Of a stretch of 64,000 nt of DNA, positions 21,536 through 32,066 are shown one piece after another (the stretch's first letter is position 1; each line of letters opens with the position of its first letter). The DNA lies in the NCBI GenBank assembly GCA_023014365.1, contig JAEBUN010000016.1, forward strand, positions 372,001-436,000, read 5' to 3'. This stretch comes from Lepiota brunneoincarnata. Lineage: Eukaryota > Basidiomycota > Agaricomycetes > Agaricales > Agaricaceae. A program made the translations under genes and the position numbers. The notes beneath the pieces are model-generated. The model had not been told where the DNA came from. It made no database searches and saw nothing but the letters and a program-made list of their open reading frames with translations.

Positions 21536-22134
21536 ATGGACTCCTTCTACATCAATCCCGCCGAGCTGAGGCCTACCCTTCCCCCTCTTCATTCCCTCAA
21601 CCTTCCTATTCCAAGGATAAGCAAGGGGAGAGCTAAAGCCACTCATACCGATATTTCACCCACTAATGATTTTAATGAACTTGTAAGTCTCTCGGCCCCC
21701 AGTCATCCAGTATCATGCTAACAATCTAATAATAGACTTACGCTGCTAATAATGCCCCTCACTGGATGAAGATGCGCCAAGTATCCAGCTCGTCCACGTC
21801 ATCCTCGTCAACAGGCTCTCACTCACGCACTCCGTCTCCGACACCCTCCGACACCTCACTAACGTCCACCTCGTCCATCCGTTCCAACAACGGCTTCCGC
21901 CTTATTCCCTGTGACCTGGAAGTTGCCGATGCTGTAGTGCTTATTACGGAACCTACGGGTGGATCCAGCTGTGGCAACGCTCTCTTACTCGTCGGTCCTG
22001 CGGCCCATCCTTATCGTCAGCCCAGCACCCGGCCAGTTACCAAGGGCGCTCGTGTGCATCCGTATAAGGTTGCTCCGAGCCAGAGTTTGAGTCGGCGTTC
22101 GTCGATGATGTCTATCAGCTCCCAGCTTAACTGA
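21536..22134 (+). CDS. small Ser-rich conserved-type protein, function unknown
   Basis: Two exons. Exon 1 starts MDSFYINPAELRPTLPPLHS and ends NDFNEL; an intron (about 21682-21735) leads to TYAANNAPHWMKMRQ, a Ser/Thr-rich linker (SSSTSSSSTGSHSR), and a compact C-terminal half reading NGFRLIPCDLEVADAVVLI, ALLLVGPAAHPYRQ and ARVHPYKV before stop 22134. The protein is about 180 residues without signal peptide or membrane segments. The FRLIPCDLE to ARVHPY part looks folded and the rest disordered. I do not recognise a named domain. The strong TATA box and pyrimidine leader suggest good expression. Confidence 0.65.
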
Positions 22135-22732
22135 TGGGAGTTGTACGTCTTCAAAACCTTCTTGCATTCGGGAGATAGTATGAACGACACCCATGGACCT
22201 TCCTTTCTGTCTCATTCTTGGATTATTTTGGGTTTCGAATTTTCGACCTTCGAAAATGCCCTCTTGACATGATTTCTCTCATTCAAATGTTGTATACCAT
22301 TGCCATCATTATACCTCTTTACGATCAAACCGCTCATCAACGCGTTGTATCATTATTGCGATTTATTCTTCAAAACTCCATAGAGTTCTTCAGTGCGCAT
22401 TGTTTTGCATTGGGACCACTCACGGGATACGAACAATGATGTAAAATTCCTTTGTAGTAGGTGTATAGTAGCATGGATAATGGATAACAAACGTATTCTC
22501 TCATTGTCCAGATGACAATAAGCGTGAAGCCAAACACCCCCTACTGTGTTCCCAAACGGGCAAACCAAGCGCCATTGTGGGGCTGTGACACTATGTGACA
22601 CGACGCGTCGGCGTGTTCGTCTTATTTGTGTGTGCTTGCATGTCCTGGCCCTGCTCAGGTTGAGGTGCCTCAGGCAATTATCCTGGACGACGCCCACAGC
22701 CTTTTGCGTCCGACGGCGAGCTATTCTGCTCT

Positions 22733-25700
22733 ATGGGCATCACTGGTTTACTACCAGCACTCAAGTCAATTCATAGGACCAAACATCTCTCAGAGTTTAA
22801 AGGCCAAACCATCGCGGTCGACGCGTACGTGTGGTTGCACAAGGGTGTCTATTCGTGTGCAACAGAGCTGGCCACCGGGAAGCCATCACACAAGTGCATT
22901 TTCCACCTATTATTCTTGCGAAAGCGATTTCCCTAATATCATTTCTGCAGATATGTTGACTATGCTATGCACCGCGTGAGGCTCCTCCGGCATTTTGGTA
23001 TCGAGCCGTATATTGTTTTTGACGGTGGCCCATTGCCCGCGAAGAGGGGCACCGAGCTCGAACGAAAACAGCGCCGGGAAGAAAGTCTCGCTCGTGGAAA
23101 TGCATTGGCTGCACAGGGAAAACATGCCCAGGCGAGAGACTGCTATGTTAAATGCGTCGATGTAACCCCACAAATGGCCTATCAATTCATCAAGGTGCGC
23201 TACGTCGCGCATCGACCTTATTTTGAAACAGTGCTGACTTGGACCGGGTCAACTTGCTAGGCCTTGAGGGCAGAAAATGTGGAATACGTCGTGGCTCCGT
23301 ACGAAGCAGACGCACAGATGGCCTACCTTGAGCGTATCGGGCTTGTCAACGCGATCTTAACTGAAGACTCCGACCTTCTCGTTTTTGGATGCACCAATGT
23401 GCTCTTCAAATTCGATCCCGTAGCCAACACCGTCTGCCATATCTCCCGTCGCGACTTTGGATCTGTCACATCTACTGCTTCCGACACATCGTTAATAAAC
23501 CTCCATGGGTGGAACGACGCACAATTCCGTGTGATGGCAATTTTAAGCGGCTGTGATTACTTACCAAGTATCACTGGGATTGGGTTGAAGACTGCGAACA
23601 ATTTGCTGAGGAAATGGAAGACTGCCGAAGGAGTGGTGAGGGCGGTTATGTTGGAAGGGAAAAAGAATGTGCCCAATGGATATTTGAAACAGTTCAATTT
23701 GGCGGAGAGCTGTTTTCTATTTCAGAGGGTTTATGACCCGGTTGAAGAGAAGTTGGTTCACCTAACAGCGGTGGAAGGCCAATTGGATGAGGAGACGGAT
23801 GCATATGTTGGCGAGTGGGTAGTGCACTTCTCTCATTGTGGTACTGACTGACCATGGGCCAGGAATCTCCAGCCCGAACTAGCGAAGCGTATTGCTATGG
23901 GCGACGCCGACCCAGTCACCCACCAGCCGATGAAAGATGTTAATCCTGGATTCAAGCCGCGGGCTTTGAAGCCCCTACATGGCGCCTCAAATTCACCTAA
24001 CCGAAAAGACAAAGGCAAAGGAAGAACATCTGGCGGCGGAATACTCAGCTTCTTTGGTAAGCCACTTAACTTTATACATTTCTTGTTGATCTGATGATTT
24101 TCACAGGCCCCAATCCTATCATACCACGAGACAAACCAGCTCCTGCAAAACCTACCATGACAGGAGCATTAAGCGGGAAAAGGACGTTGGGTGAAGTCAT
24201 GGATCAGGACCTTGCTAAGCGGAAACAGCGTTACTCTCCGTACACTCACCCTGTACAATCCAAATTCTTCACCACCTCAACGCCGGACAGAGCCACACCC
24301 AAACGATACTCTGAAGACCCCATTGCAGGTCCTTCACGAATACACAGCGGTGGAGATAACAAGGAGAACGTATACGCCATTGACGATAACGACGAAGTTG
24401 TATCCACGATCTCTCTCAAACCAAACGTCTCTCCTACTCAAGACCTAGATTTCGATTTTGAAGATTTGCAAGACTGGGTCGAGCAGGAGGATGGATACAT
24501 ATCCCCACTGTCGAAGTATTCACAAGAAACGCAGGATCTATCATCGCCTGTCCGGTATATGTTTTCGCCATTGAAGAAGAAAATACGGAGGAGTTCGGCA
24601 CGCCGAGGGGAAGAAGATGTAGACGATATCGAAGCTGAGGATGGCCATGAGAGCGTCCGATTCCGCGGGGAATCCAGAAGAGGAGAGGGAGATGAGTTCG
24701 ATGTCGATCCAGTTTCGAGCCCAGTCGAGTTCACCAAGCGGCGAAATTCGCACTCACCCCGTCCAAACAGATCGTACGGTGGACCGCGTCTGCAGACCCC
24801 CGCGAGGTCGTTCTCGATGGAGAATATCCTCGTGGCTGATACGCCTGTACGAGACCCAGGCAGTCAGGAGGCAGAGGACGTATTCACCACCCTCGGCGAA
24901 GTCGTTCCACCAGTGTTCAATGGACCAGATCTTCAGAGTTGCCTGGACGGTGAGGATGGTCGTGGCAGCATGAGCGGTAGTGAAGAAGGCGAAGAATGGA
25001 ACTCGACCAAACAGCGGCTCATGAAACCCGCTGCAGGAGGGCAGGTCCATGCTGCTTTTGGCGCTGTCGCCAATAATAACAAGTCGACCACATGTGGCAG
25101 CAGCGGAGTGTTGAGAATGGCATCAGGATCAGGATCAGTTTCATCCCAGTCACCGTCACCACAGACACCATTGGATGGTGGTAGCTCTCTTATTACCTTC
25201 ACATCAATCGTTAATGGCTGTGCCGGTGCTAGCAATATGCAGGAGAGGATCGTGATTGACGTGGACGCATTGGACACGCCGATGGCATTAGCGATAGAAG
25301 ACCCTGAGGAGGATGCAGAGAGGATGCGGGCGGAGAGGGTGAAGAGCGTTGCGCAGGGGTGGAGGATGAAGTGGGCTTTGAGTCAGATCCAAAGGGATTC
25401 ATCCTCGTCTTCCTCTGCGTCCACACCGGCCCCGATATCGGTGGAGGAGAACCAGAAAACGAAGAAAAGAAAGCAGGGACAGTCCGCGTCAGTCACTAAG
25501 CTGAGAAGGAGCGAGACAAACATAACGCCGCTGGGGAAGCATTCTTTGACTAGATCGAACCGCCTGCAACAGCAACCCCAGAATCAACAGTTGGCCTGGT
25601 CCGTCCCTCACAAGCCTAAACCCAAATTCAAGGATTTTCCCATCTCCGATTCCGGGGGCAAGACTCCGGGCGCGGGCACTGGGCAACAACTGCTGGAGAA

Positions 25701-25963
25701 GCGGTCGAGTTTGGTGTTTTTCCCAGAGGTCATGCCTGTAGCTGCAGGCATCGGAGGACGACCCGCCGCAAAGGCGAAGAAGGTGCCTAAGCCAAAGTTC
25801 CGGGATCAGATGGCTGAGCCGGTGGAAGATGATTGGCTCTCGGACGTGGAGCAGACCATGGATGCACCAAGCGACCAAACATGGACGAGATTGAATCAGT
25901 TTCGGTGAGTACACACCTCTCACGTGTTGTGACCCCACTAACTAACCTCACAGGTTTCAGTGA
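22733..25963 (+). CDS. EXO1: exonuclease 1 (XPG/FEN1 family)
   Basis: Starts at Met 22733 with MGITGLLPALKSIHRTKHL, the defining N-terminus of EXO1 (free Gly2). Exons give VDAYVWLHKGVY, then after an intron at about 22890-22950 YVDYAMHRVRLLRHFGI and VFDGGPLPAKRGTE, then APYEADAQMAYLERIGL and LTEDSDLLVFG (metal-binding acidic residues) and ILSGCDYLPSITGIGLKTA (Asp plus helix-hairpin). Later exons are disordered: KPRALKPLHGA, GGGILSFFGK (near 24050), then the long exon 24100-25905, and a tiny last exon giving QFRFQ and stop 25961-25963. EXO1 resects DNA 5' to 3' in mismatch repair and recombination. ILSFFGK resembles a PCNA-type or mismatch-repair contact, but that is speculation. The catalytic half is complete and there is no break. 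Confidence 0.93.
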
Positions 25964-26871
25964 GACCCGACAGCTGTGCTTGTCCTCTCCTCTGTATGTC
26001 TTGCTTCTGATATTAGTCGCATTCTTCGCTCGTCGGTCCTTCGATTTCTACGCTATTATTTAGCTCGACGGAACAATGATTTCTTGTGTATTATGTATCA
26101 TATGACCCAAATTGGAGGTTGGCTTCCCAGTTCCGTCGCGAAATCACAGCTTAGGCTCTCGTCCAAAAGATCCTTCCCCATAGCTGCGAGATACGTTCAT
26201 AAGACGGGAAGTACTGCGCCCCAAGCGATAATGTCTTCTGGTTCCTCTCACTACCAGTGGAGGTAATCAGGTAGTTTTGAGGGTTCGACGACCACAGACC
26301 GACGAGGTGTGATAGGAGTATTCTAGTCCGTCTGCAGACACATGTCTCCTGCCTGAGGCCCTTTCCTAGAAACTTTGCCGATGCTTATTATTGAGCCAGA
26401 GCCACGACACTCGCCAGCTGTGTGGAGGGGTGCTCAGACCAGGCTCTGTTTCTTTCTTGAAACATCTCAAAGTCCGCCCACACTTCAACCTGGGGCTCAA
26501 CCCAGAACGCGGCCGGGGAATTCTATGAGCCGACGAACACGTGTGTCAGTCGATGCGACAAAAAACCCGAGGTTATGCACCAGCAAACACGAAGGGCCAG
26601 CTCCTTGTGTAATGGGCCCATTTAAGACTTGGCTTACCGTGGAGTGAATGGGACGGCTTGGAATTGTCCACGCTGATTACTGAAGTATTGCATATGCTAG
26701 ATACACAAAAGTATAGTGGCTCCAGGAATTTAGATGGCGAGGGAGCTACAGTGCACGTATTCCCCAAGTACAATGTGAATAGCCCGTTGGAGACTGTATA
26801 CGAGAGACAGCCAGAGTTTAAAGGGCCGCAGAAGTCACACCAGTGATGCTTGGCCAAGAATGTATTGAGGT
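25964..26871. other. intergenic, no supported gene
   Basis: Roughly 900 bp between EXO1 and PIG-P, which are convergent. Short frames on both strands show no family motif and no splice-supported extension. Confidence 0.45.
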
Positions 26872-27457
26872 TTAACTATGACGCTTGGTCGTCTTCCGGT
26901 ACAATACACGGTTGACCATACCAATGGGTATATCATAGAGTTGGGGAATGGTATCTGGATCTGCTGAGGCAATGTATGGATTCGGTACGCGGTCCGGGGG
27001 TGGAAGGTGAACATATCCATCTAGAGACATGATTTGAGTCGCGCCATAAGTACCCATGAATGTTGGATTAAGCGTTGGTATGTCAGGATTTATGGTAAAA
27101 TGGCGAGGGCCGAACATACCAGTGAATTGTGCTCAACTCCGAAAACTTTGGTGTCCCTATCAGAGCCAGCGACCAATAGACGATATAGGTGAGTATAATG
27201 ACGACAATAGACCATGCTGGGATGAGGATAGACCATTCTCTGGGGGGGGGGGTTTGTACGTTCAGAGGGTAGGGCACTCGTCATAAGCCAACGACGGACC
27301 TGTTAGGGTACCAGTCGACACCCAATGCCACAATCCATTCATCTGGGAGGAGTGCCCACAGAATGTATATAACGAAGAGAACTGAGGTGGAGGCCCATGC
27401 CACAAATCCGTAAAACTCAGGCACCCGACTTTTGGTTGTTGCTTTAGGTGCGCCCAT
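26872..27457 (-). CDS. GPI19: GPI-GlcNAc transferase subunit P (PIG-P)
   Basis: Exon 1 from ATG 27457 (MGAPKATTKSRVPEFYGF) carries VAWASTSVLFVIYILWALLP and WIVALGVDWYPNR. After an intron whose acceptor is preceded by ten C residues (minus strand), exon 2 gives EWSILIPAWSIVVIILTYIV and WSLALIGTPKFSELSTI. A final exon supplies DPDTIPQLYDIPIGMVNRVL and stop 26872-26874. EFYGFVAW, two hydrophobic hairpin segments, GVxWYP and the DIPIGxVNRVLY tail are the PIG-P domain. The complex transfers GlcNAc to phosphatidylinositol at the ER, the first step of GPI-anchor synthesis. The last junction is one nucleotide out of phase with the donor I chose, so either the donor or the assembly differs. An in-frame extension upstream of Met reaches about 27600, so the N-terminus could be longer. 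Confidence 0.88.
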
Positions 27458-27726
27458 GGGTGGAGGTAATAAGGACTCAGGAGATCCGAGAGTGTGCTGT
27501 AAGCGCTGGGTTCGCAGCTCGGTTTGTCCTTGTTTGCTCTTAATGACGCTAGATAACGTAAAGGGCCCTTCAAGTTGTCGTGTGTTAGGCCTTGTATGTC
27601 CGGCAAGTCAGAGAGTTGGTTGATCAAACAACCTGCAGAGAAATACATGAACGTATGTACTATGTAACGCCTAAAATGATAATAACATCAACCACAGATA
27701 TGTTGTGAACAGGTATCCGCTATCCG

Positions 27727-29045
27727 CTATACTTGGTTAGTCTCCGACAAGAGTCCTATAAATTCTTCAGGGTAGTCAGAATGAATCTGGACATCGGATA
27801 TTATGAGTCTATCGCATCACATGAAGAGAAGTAGGTAGCCTACGAAGTGATTGCCCCATTCAATAGCCTTGAACTCTATGGGTCGCAAGCTGCTTTCATG
27901 AACCTTACTCAATAGTTCTTCGCGCTTTTTTCTGGCAGCCTGCCAACCGAATACGAGGGGCCAAGGCGAGCGCTGGCAGTATAAATGAACAGCTCGAGCA
28001 CGGGGAAATGCACGAGACTTCGAATCTGTGCCATGAAGCACACTGTCTGCCAGCTTCCTGACATAGGTCTGGCAAGGTTCGAGGATCCTTTGGGTTGGAC
28101 ATTATTAGCACGGCAAAACCACCCCTGATGGAGAGACACAGTGACAGTCCTACATGGGGCGGTCCGACCTCAGCGGGAATGTTTCGATGAATCCTCTCTT
28201 GTTCGGCCTTGCTCCAAGAGGTGACTGTTGCTTGTTCCGTATGCATTCGCATATCCAGCGCGGAAGGCGTCCCATCCCATTCAAGAGGCTGCTTGAAATA
28301 GGAGGTTATCCAGAGTGGAAAGTTCTCCGGTTCACGGACAGGGAAGGATTCGGCCTTTGAATCGCTGACGGACTTATCTGGTTTGCCGGTTACTTCAGAG
28401 ATCTGAACACCGAGAGTAACATGTGGAGGATCTAACGGGGTATATCAGCAAGCATCATCAATGTGATGGGGCAGCATGAAATTCCGCACCATAGAGTATG
28501 AGATTGGTAACATAGGGTTCGATCAAAGCATAAGCCTCTTTGTCCAGCACTCTTTGTTCGGTGAACATGGACATTGCAAATACACCACCAAGCGACCACC
28601 CGAGGATAGAGATACCACCCCCCGGATGGCCTTTTGTCGGCTTGCAAACCCGGGTGTTCACAACGAGATAGTGAACAAAACGCATCACCAGAACACCCAT
28701 TTCTTCCAAGAAGGTCTCGGGTTCCCCGGAAAGAAGCCCCATTTCCCGCTCCGTGTACTTAGAAGACCCTTCATAGTCCTTTCTTTGAACAACGACTAGA
28801 CGGATATTTTGTTTGTGAACTAGAGGAAGGAGGTGTAGGAAGCCATCTTGTGTGAAAGTCGTGAGTTCACGTTGAGGAACAAGACAATAACATATTTGTC
28901 ACATACAAGCATTGAACGACATTCCGTGAAACACAAGCACAGTGGCAAAGTTGTTGGAGCTGGGGACAGGACCAGAGTCCCAGTAGAGTAAGTGGTCCTC
29001 ACCGGGTAGGTGAGCAGTAGTGGGTGCAAACTCGAGCTTGACCAT
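27727..29045 (-). CDS. alpha/beta hydrolase
   Basis: At least six exons. ATG 29045 opens MVKLEFAPTTAHLPGEDHLL then YWDSGPVPSSNNFATVLVFH with HGMSFNAC; the next exon gives DGFLHLLPLVHKQNIRLVVV, QRKDYEGSSKYTE and the nucleophile elbow ISILGWSLGG (GxSxG type, Ser). A further exon reads PVREPENFPLWITSYFKQPL, later CQRSPWPLVFGWQAARKKRE and EFKAIEWGNHF; splicing to IHSDYPEEFIGLLSETNQV gives stop 27727-27729. His in GNHF is the likely catalytic base. The pattern fits a fungal single-domain alpha/beta hydrolase with YWDSGP near the N-terminus; substrate unknown. The middle exons (27850-28450) are not fully resolved. The gene is tandem with PIG-P, about 270 bp apart. Confidence 0.75.
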
Positions 29046-29478
29046 CTCGATGAGGAAACTAACAGGTCCTTCTCATTTGCATGCCTCGTTGGCTTTATAG
29101 TACCTTCGCATACCAGGTCCGCCAGCGACGGAAATCGGCACCGCGGAGGGAGGAAGCGGGAGGATAACATGACCGCATGGGCATATATATGGTGTGGAAT
29201 GATGCAGACTTCCAGCGATAGGAGGGGTCTCTCCATGCTTATACGCCTGACTGATCGGATCTGACCAGTCCTACAAGCTTTATAGACATCGTTTGCGGGA
29301 TTTGAAGCGACCATCTGTGGAATACGATTACTTACTTAGAGCAACAGATCACGCCATATCTCCTGACCTCGATACATGGAGGGTCACCCCGGGTCTAAGG
29401 GAGTGACAGGTCTTGTAGTACATGCTGATACTAGGACTACCGAAGGGTTTGAGACGGTGCTCCAAGAATGAGCAGTCT

Positions 29479-29800
29479 CACTTGAGACCCAAAGGCCCGG
29501 CGGAGGCCTATAAACATTCCCATATATTCAAAATGCGCTCAGACAGAAAAACTATAGATCTAGATTTACTCTCTCTATTTAGGTAGTTCATGGAGTCTAT
29601 GTCTACAAGCCGCCTTTTTTTGAAACAATTTTAATCACCTCTGTGACCATCACTTATTCACTCACCGAATTAAAACCTACGATTGGATAAGCAGCACATG
29701 TCCATTTATTTATTTATTTTAGCGATAGTGGCCGAATATATCTGGCTGAGAGAATACGTTGGGTCTCTATTGTTAAAATGAATGAATAAAATAGGTGGAC
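29479..29800 (+). mobile_element. MITE copy 1 (right arm lost)
   Basis: Begins CACTTGAGACC like the element at 31303-31831 and shares CATAAACATTCCCATATATT, TTCATGGAGTCTATGTCT and the inner CTATTGTTAAAAT sequence. The second inverted arm is missing after about 29800, so this is a truncated or decayed copy. No coding capacity. Confidence 0.65.
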
Positions 29801-30306
29801 GTCAATTTATTCCATCGTGGGTTTTAATTTATTTTGGGATTATACTCATCCAGGGAGGTTGTGACGGGGTTTTGGTAACATCGCAAGCCATTTTTGTGCG
29901 TTTCAAGCCATTGTGGACATGATCAAAAATCGTAAGTGGGTCAGGATACAAGCGAGGATTCTGTGATAAACGGGAAGCATAGCCGACGGTTTCTTTACCC
30001 ATTCTTATCTTCCTCTTCCTCCTTGTGGTCTAGTCCATATGCTCTCTCTTGCTAAATGAATTTCGTCGATAGGAACTTTTTCTTTTCCTGCTCTTGTTCC
30101 GATCAGTTTCTCTCATCGATAACTCAGCCTCATAATAATATATCAAGTAAATCGAGAAATGTACTGGAGCCAGCGAATACTACCTCCGCTCGTCCCAGTT
30201 CCCGCCCACCTCCCCGGTCAAAAATCCCAGCCAGCAACTGACAAGACGCAGTCGCACTAACACCAACAATCCCCACTTCCTCCCTCCCTCTCTCTTCAAG
30301 CAAAAT
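29801..30306. other. intergenic
   Basis: About 500 bp between the truncated MITE and the PLAC8 gene; AT-rich at first, then pyrimidine-biased. No gene recognised. Confidence 0.4.
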
Positions 30307-30953
30307 CTATACATACCCACCAAAACTCTTCTCCTCCAACTCCAACTCCTGGTGCTCCTGAGTCAACTCGCAAGGCGAGCACCAAAACGCCACGCAACAA
30401 TCACCACATCCTCCACCCTCGATGTTGTATCTTGAGCGGATTTCCCCACGCTGCAAGAACTATTCGTCGAAGAGGGGGAGAGTAACCATAAAAAAAACAC
30501 ACACACACACACACAATCAACACATCGCACAAAGTCAAAGACAGCGAGGAAGAACCTCGATATTTACCTGAAAGACCCAGCCCACGCTACAGGAACTCGA
30601 AAAGAGGCAATAAATCCAGCAATCGCCAGAACAAAAGCCTCCACCGTGTTCGGGATCGGGAACGCCTTTGGTATTAAGGTGTTCATAACGTTGTTTGTTT
30701 TGTGCGTATGTAACGCAGGGACAACACCATGACATGATGCCTGAACCAGAAAATTATTTTCGCGATGAGCATTGAGGACATGGTGAAGGGGAGGGGGGAA
30801 GGGACACAAACAAGCTCCGGGCGTGTCGCAGCAGGAAAAAAGACTGTTGCTCCATTTTCTTCCATTGGGACCCATGGGAAGGTTTTTCACGTTGCGGTTG
30901 CCCCCTCCACCAGGGGGATCAGAGTCATTCCTTGGATAGCTTGGGGCTGCTGG
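30307..30953 (-). CDS. PLAC8-family cysteine-rich protein (5' exon unresolved)
   Basis: Three exons read in phase: PAAPSYPRNDSDPPGGGGN, GPNGRKWSNSLFSCCDTPGA, intron, then MSWCCPCVTYAQNKQRYEHL, DCWIYCLFSSSCSVGWVFQ, intron, then RGEIRSRYNIEGGGCGDCC, WCSPCELTQEHQELELEEKS and stop 30307-30309. CCPCxTYAQN, the hydrophobic Cys segment, RxxIRxRYNIxG and CSPCELTQEHxEL are the PLAC8 signature in the correct order. Family members are small membrane-associated proteins, linked in plants and fungi to metal handling and cell-size traits. The last intron contains a TG repeat (CA repeat on the + strand, 30498-30515). The initiator Met lies in an upstream exon I could not fix; a candidate MAQ near 31050 does not match phase. 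Confidence 0.85.
30498..30515. repeat. CA/TG dinucleotide repeat
   Basis: About nine CA units inside the last intron of the PLAC8 gene, just after an A run. A likely length-variable microsatellite. Confidence 0.8.
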
Positions 30954-31302
30954 GTGTATGTCTTTGCCTTTTCGCTACCCTAATCACCAAGTTTATGGTT
31001 AATAATTTATACGGCTGGCAAAAAAATATAAAAAAATGTACTTGGGCCATGTTGCACGGTAGGAAAGGGCGAGATAAAGGAGAATTAAACCGGCGGAATG
31101 CATCATCGTTCGGATGTGTCAGCTGGACATCGAGGCTAGCAATCAGTGGCTGTGAACCCACCGTGTAAAGGGTGTGACAAATAAACTCATCACTGACGTT
31201 ATCGTGGGGACGAGATGTTCCGAACAAGGGTTTTTTCAGGGTCCGAGGAGTGATGGTATTTCAATATCACTGATTGAGTTTATATATCATCAGGGGTATA
31301 TG

Positions 31303-31831
31303 CACTTGAGACCGGTGGCAATATAAGGGCCCCACGGAGGGTGCCATAAACATTCCCATATATTCAAAATGTGTTGACAAATGTACACACCTCACAAACA
31401 TAGTCACAGAGGAAACTATAAATCTAGATTTATTGTTCCCATATAGGTGGTTCATGGAGTCTATGTCTGCAAGTCACTTTTGTTTAGAAAAGTTTAATTG
31501 CCTCTGTGACAATCATTTATTCACCCATTGAATTAAAACATAGGGTTGGATAAGTGATGTCTGCCTATTATATTCATTCATTTTAACAAGAGTGACCCCA
31601 TATATTCTCTCAGCCAATTCATTAAACCAGATATATTTGGCCACTATTGTTAAAATAAATAAATGATGGTCACAGAGGCAATTAAACTTTTCTAAACAAA
31701 GGTAGCTCATAGACTCCATGAACTGCCTAAACAGGAACAATAGATCTAGACTCATAGTTTTCCTCTGTGGCTATGTTTGTGAGATGTGTACATTTGTCAG
31801 CACATTTTGAATGTTTATGGCACCTCAAGTG
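31303..31831. mobile_element. foldback MITE with long terminal inverted repeats
   Basis: Ends are CACTTGAG and CTCAAGTG. The left arm (about 31342-31528) and right arm (about 31663-31822) are imperfect inverted copies: TGCCATAAACATTC versus GAATGTTTATGGCA, CACCTCACAAACATAG versus CTATGTTTGTGAGATG, CCTCTGTGAC versus GTCACAGAGG. The centre is AT-rich and there is no coding frame. The left terminus has about 30 extra bases between CACTTGAG and the start of strong pairing. No clear target duplication is visible. A non-autonomous DNA transposon is the best reading; the superfamily cannot be told. Confidence 0.8.
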
Positions 31832-32066
31832 ATAACTGCCGAGAAATGGAGCAACGTGTATGGTTTGAATCGATTAGTGTGTCATAGGGGACCCGGGACG
31901 TCAGCAAGTTGCGTTGACCAACATAAAGCGGAAGAGAGAAAATTTTCACGAGCAACACCACTGAGAGTTAGATTATAAGTCGGCGATCCGCAGAACAAAT
32001 TCTGCCCTGGGTTCTCGTCCGTGTGATCAGCGTCATTCACCCCACATTCATGCAATATATCCTTCA

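Noticed and set aside
26375..26860. Open frames on both strands between EXO1 and PIG-P
   Set aside because: No family motif, no splice-supported extension, and neither strand is preferred.
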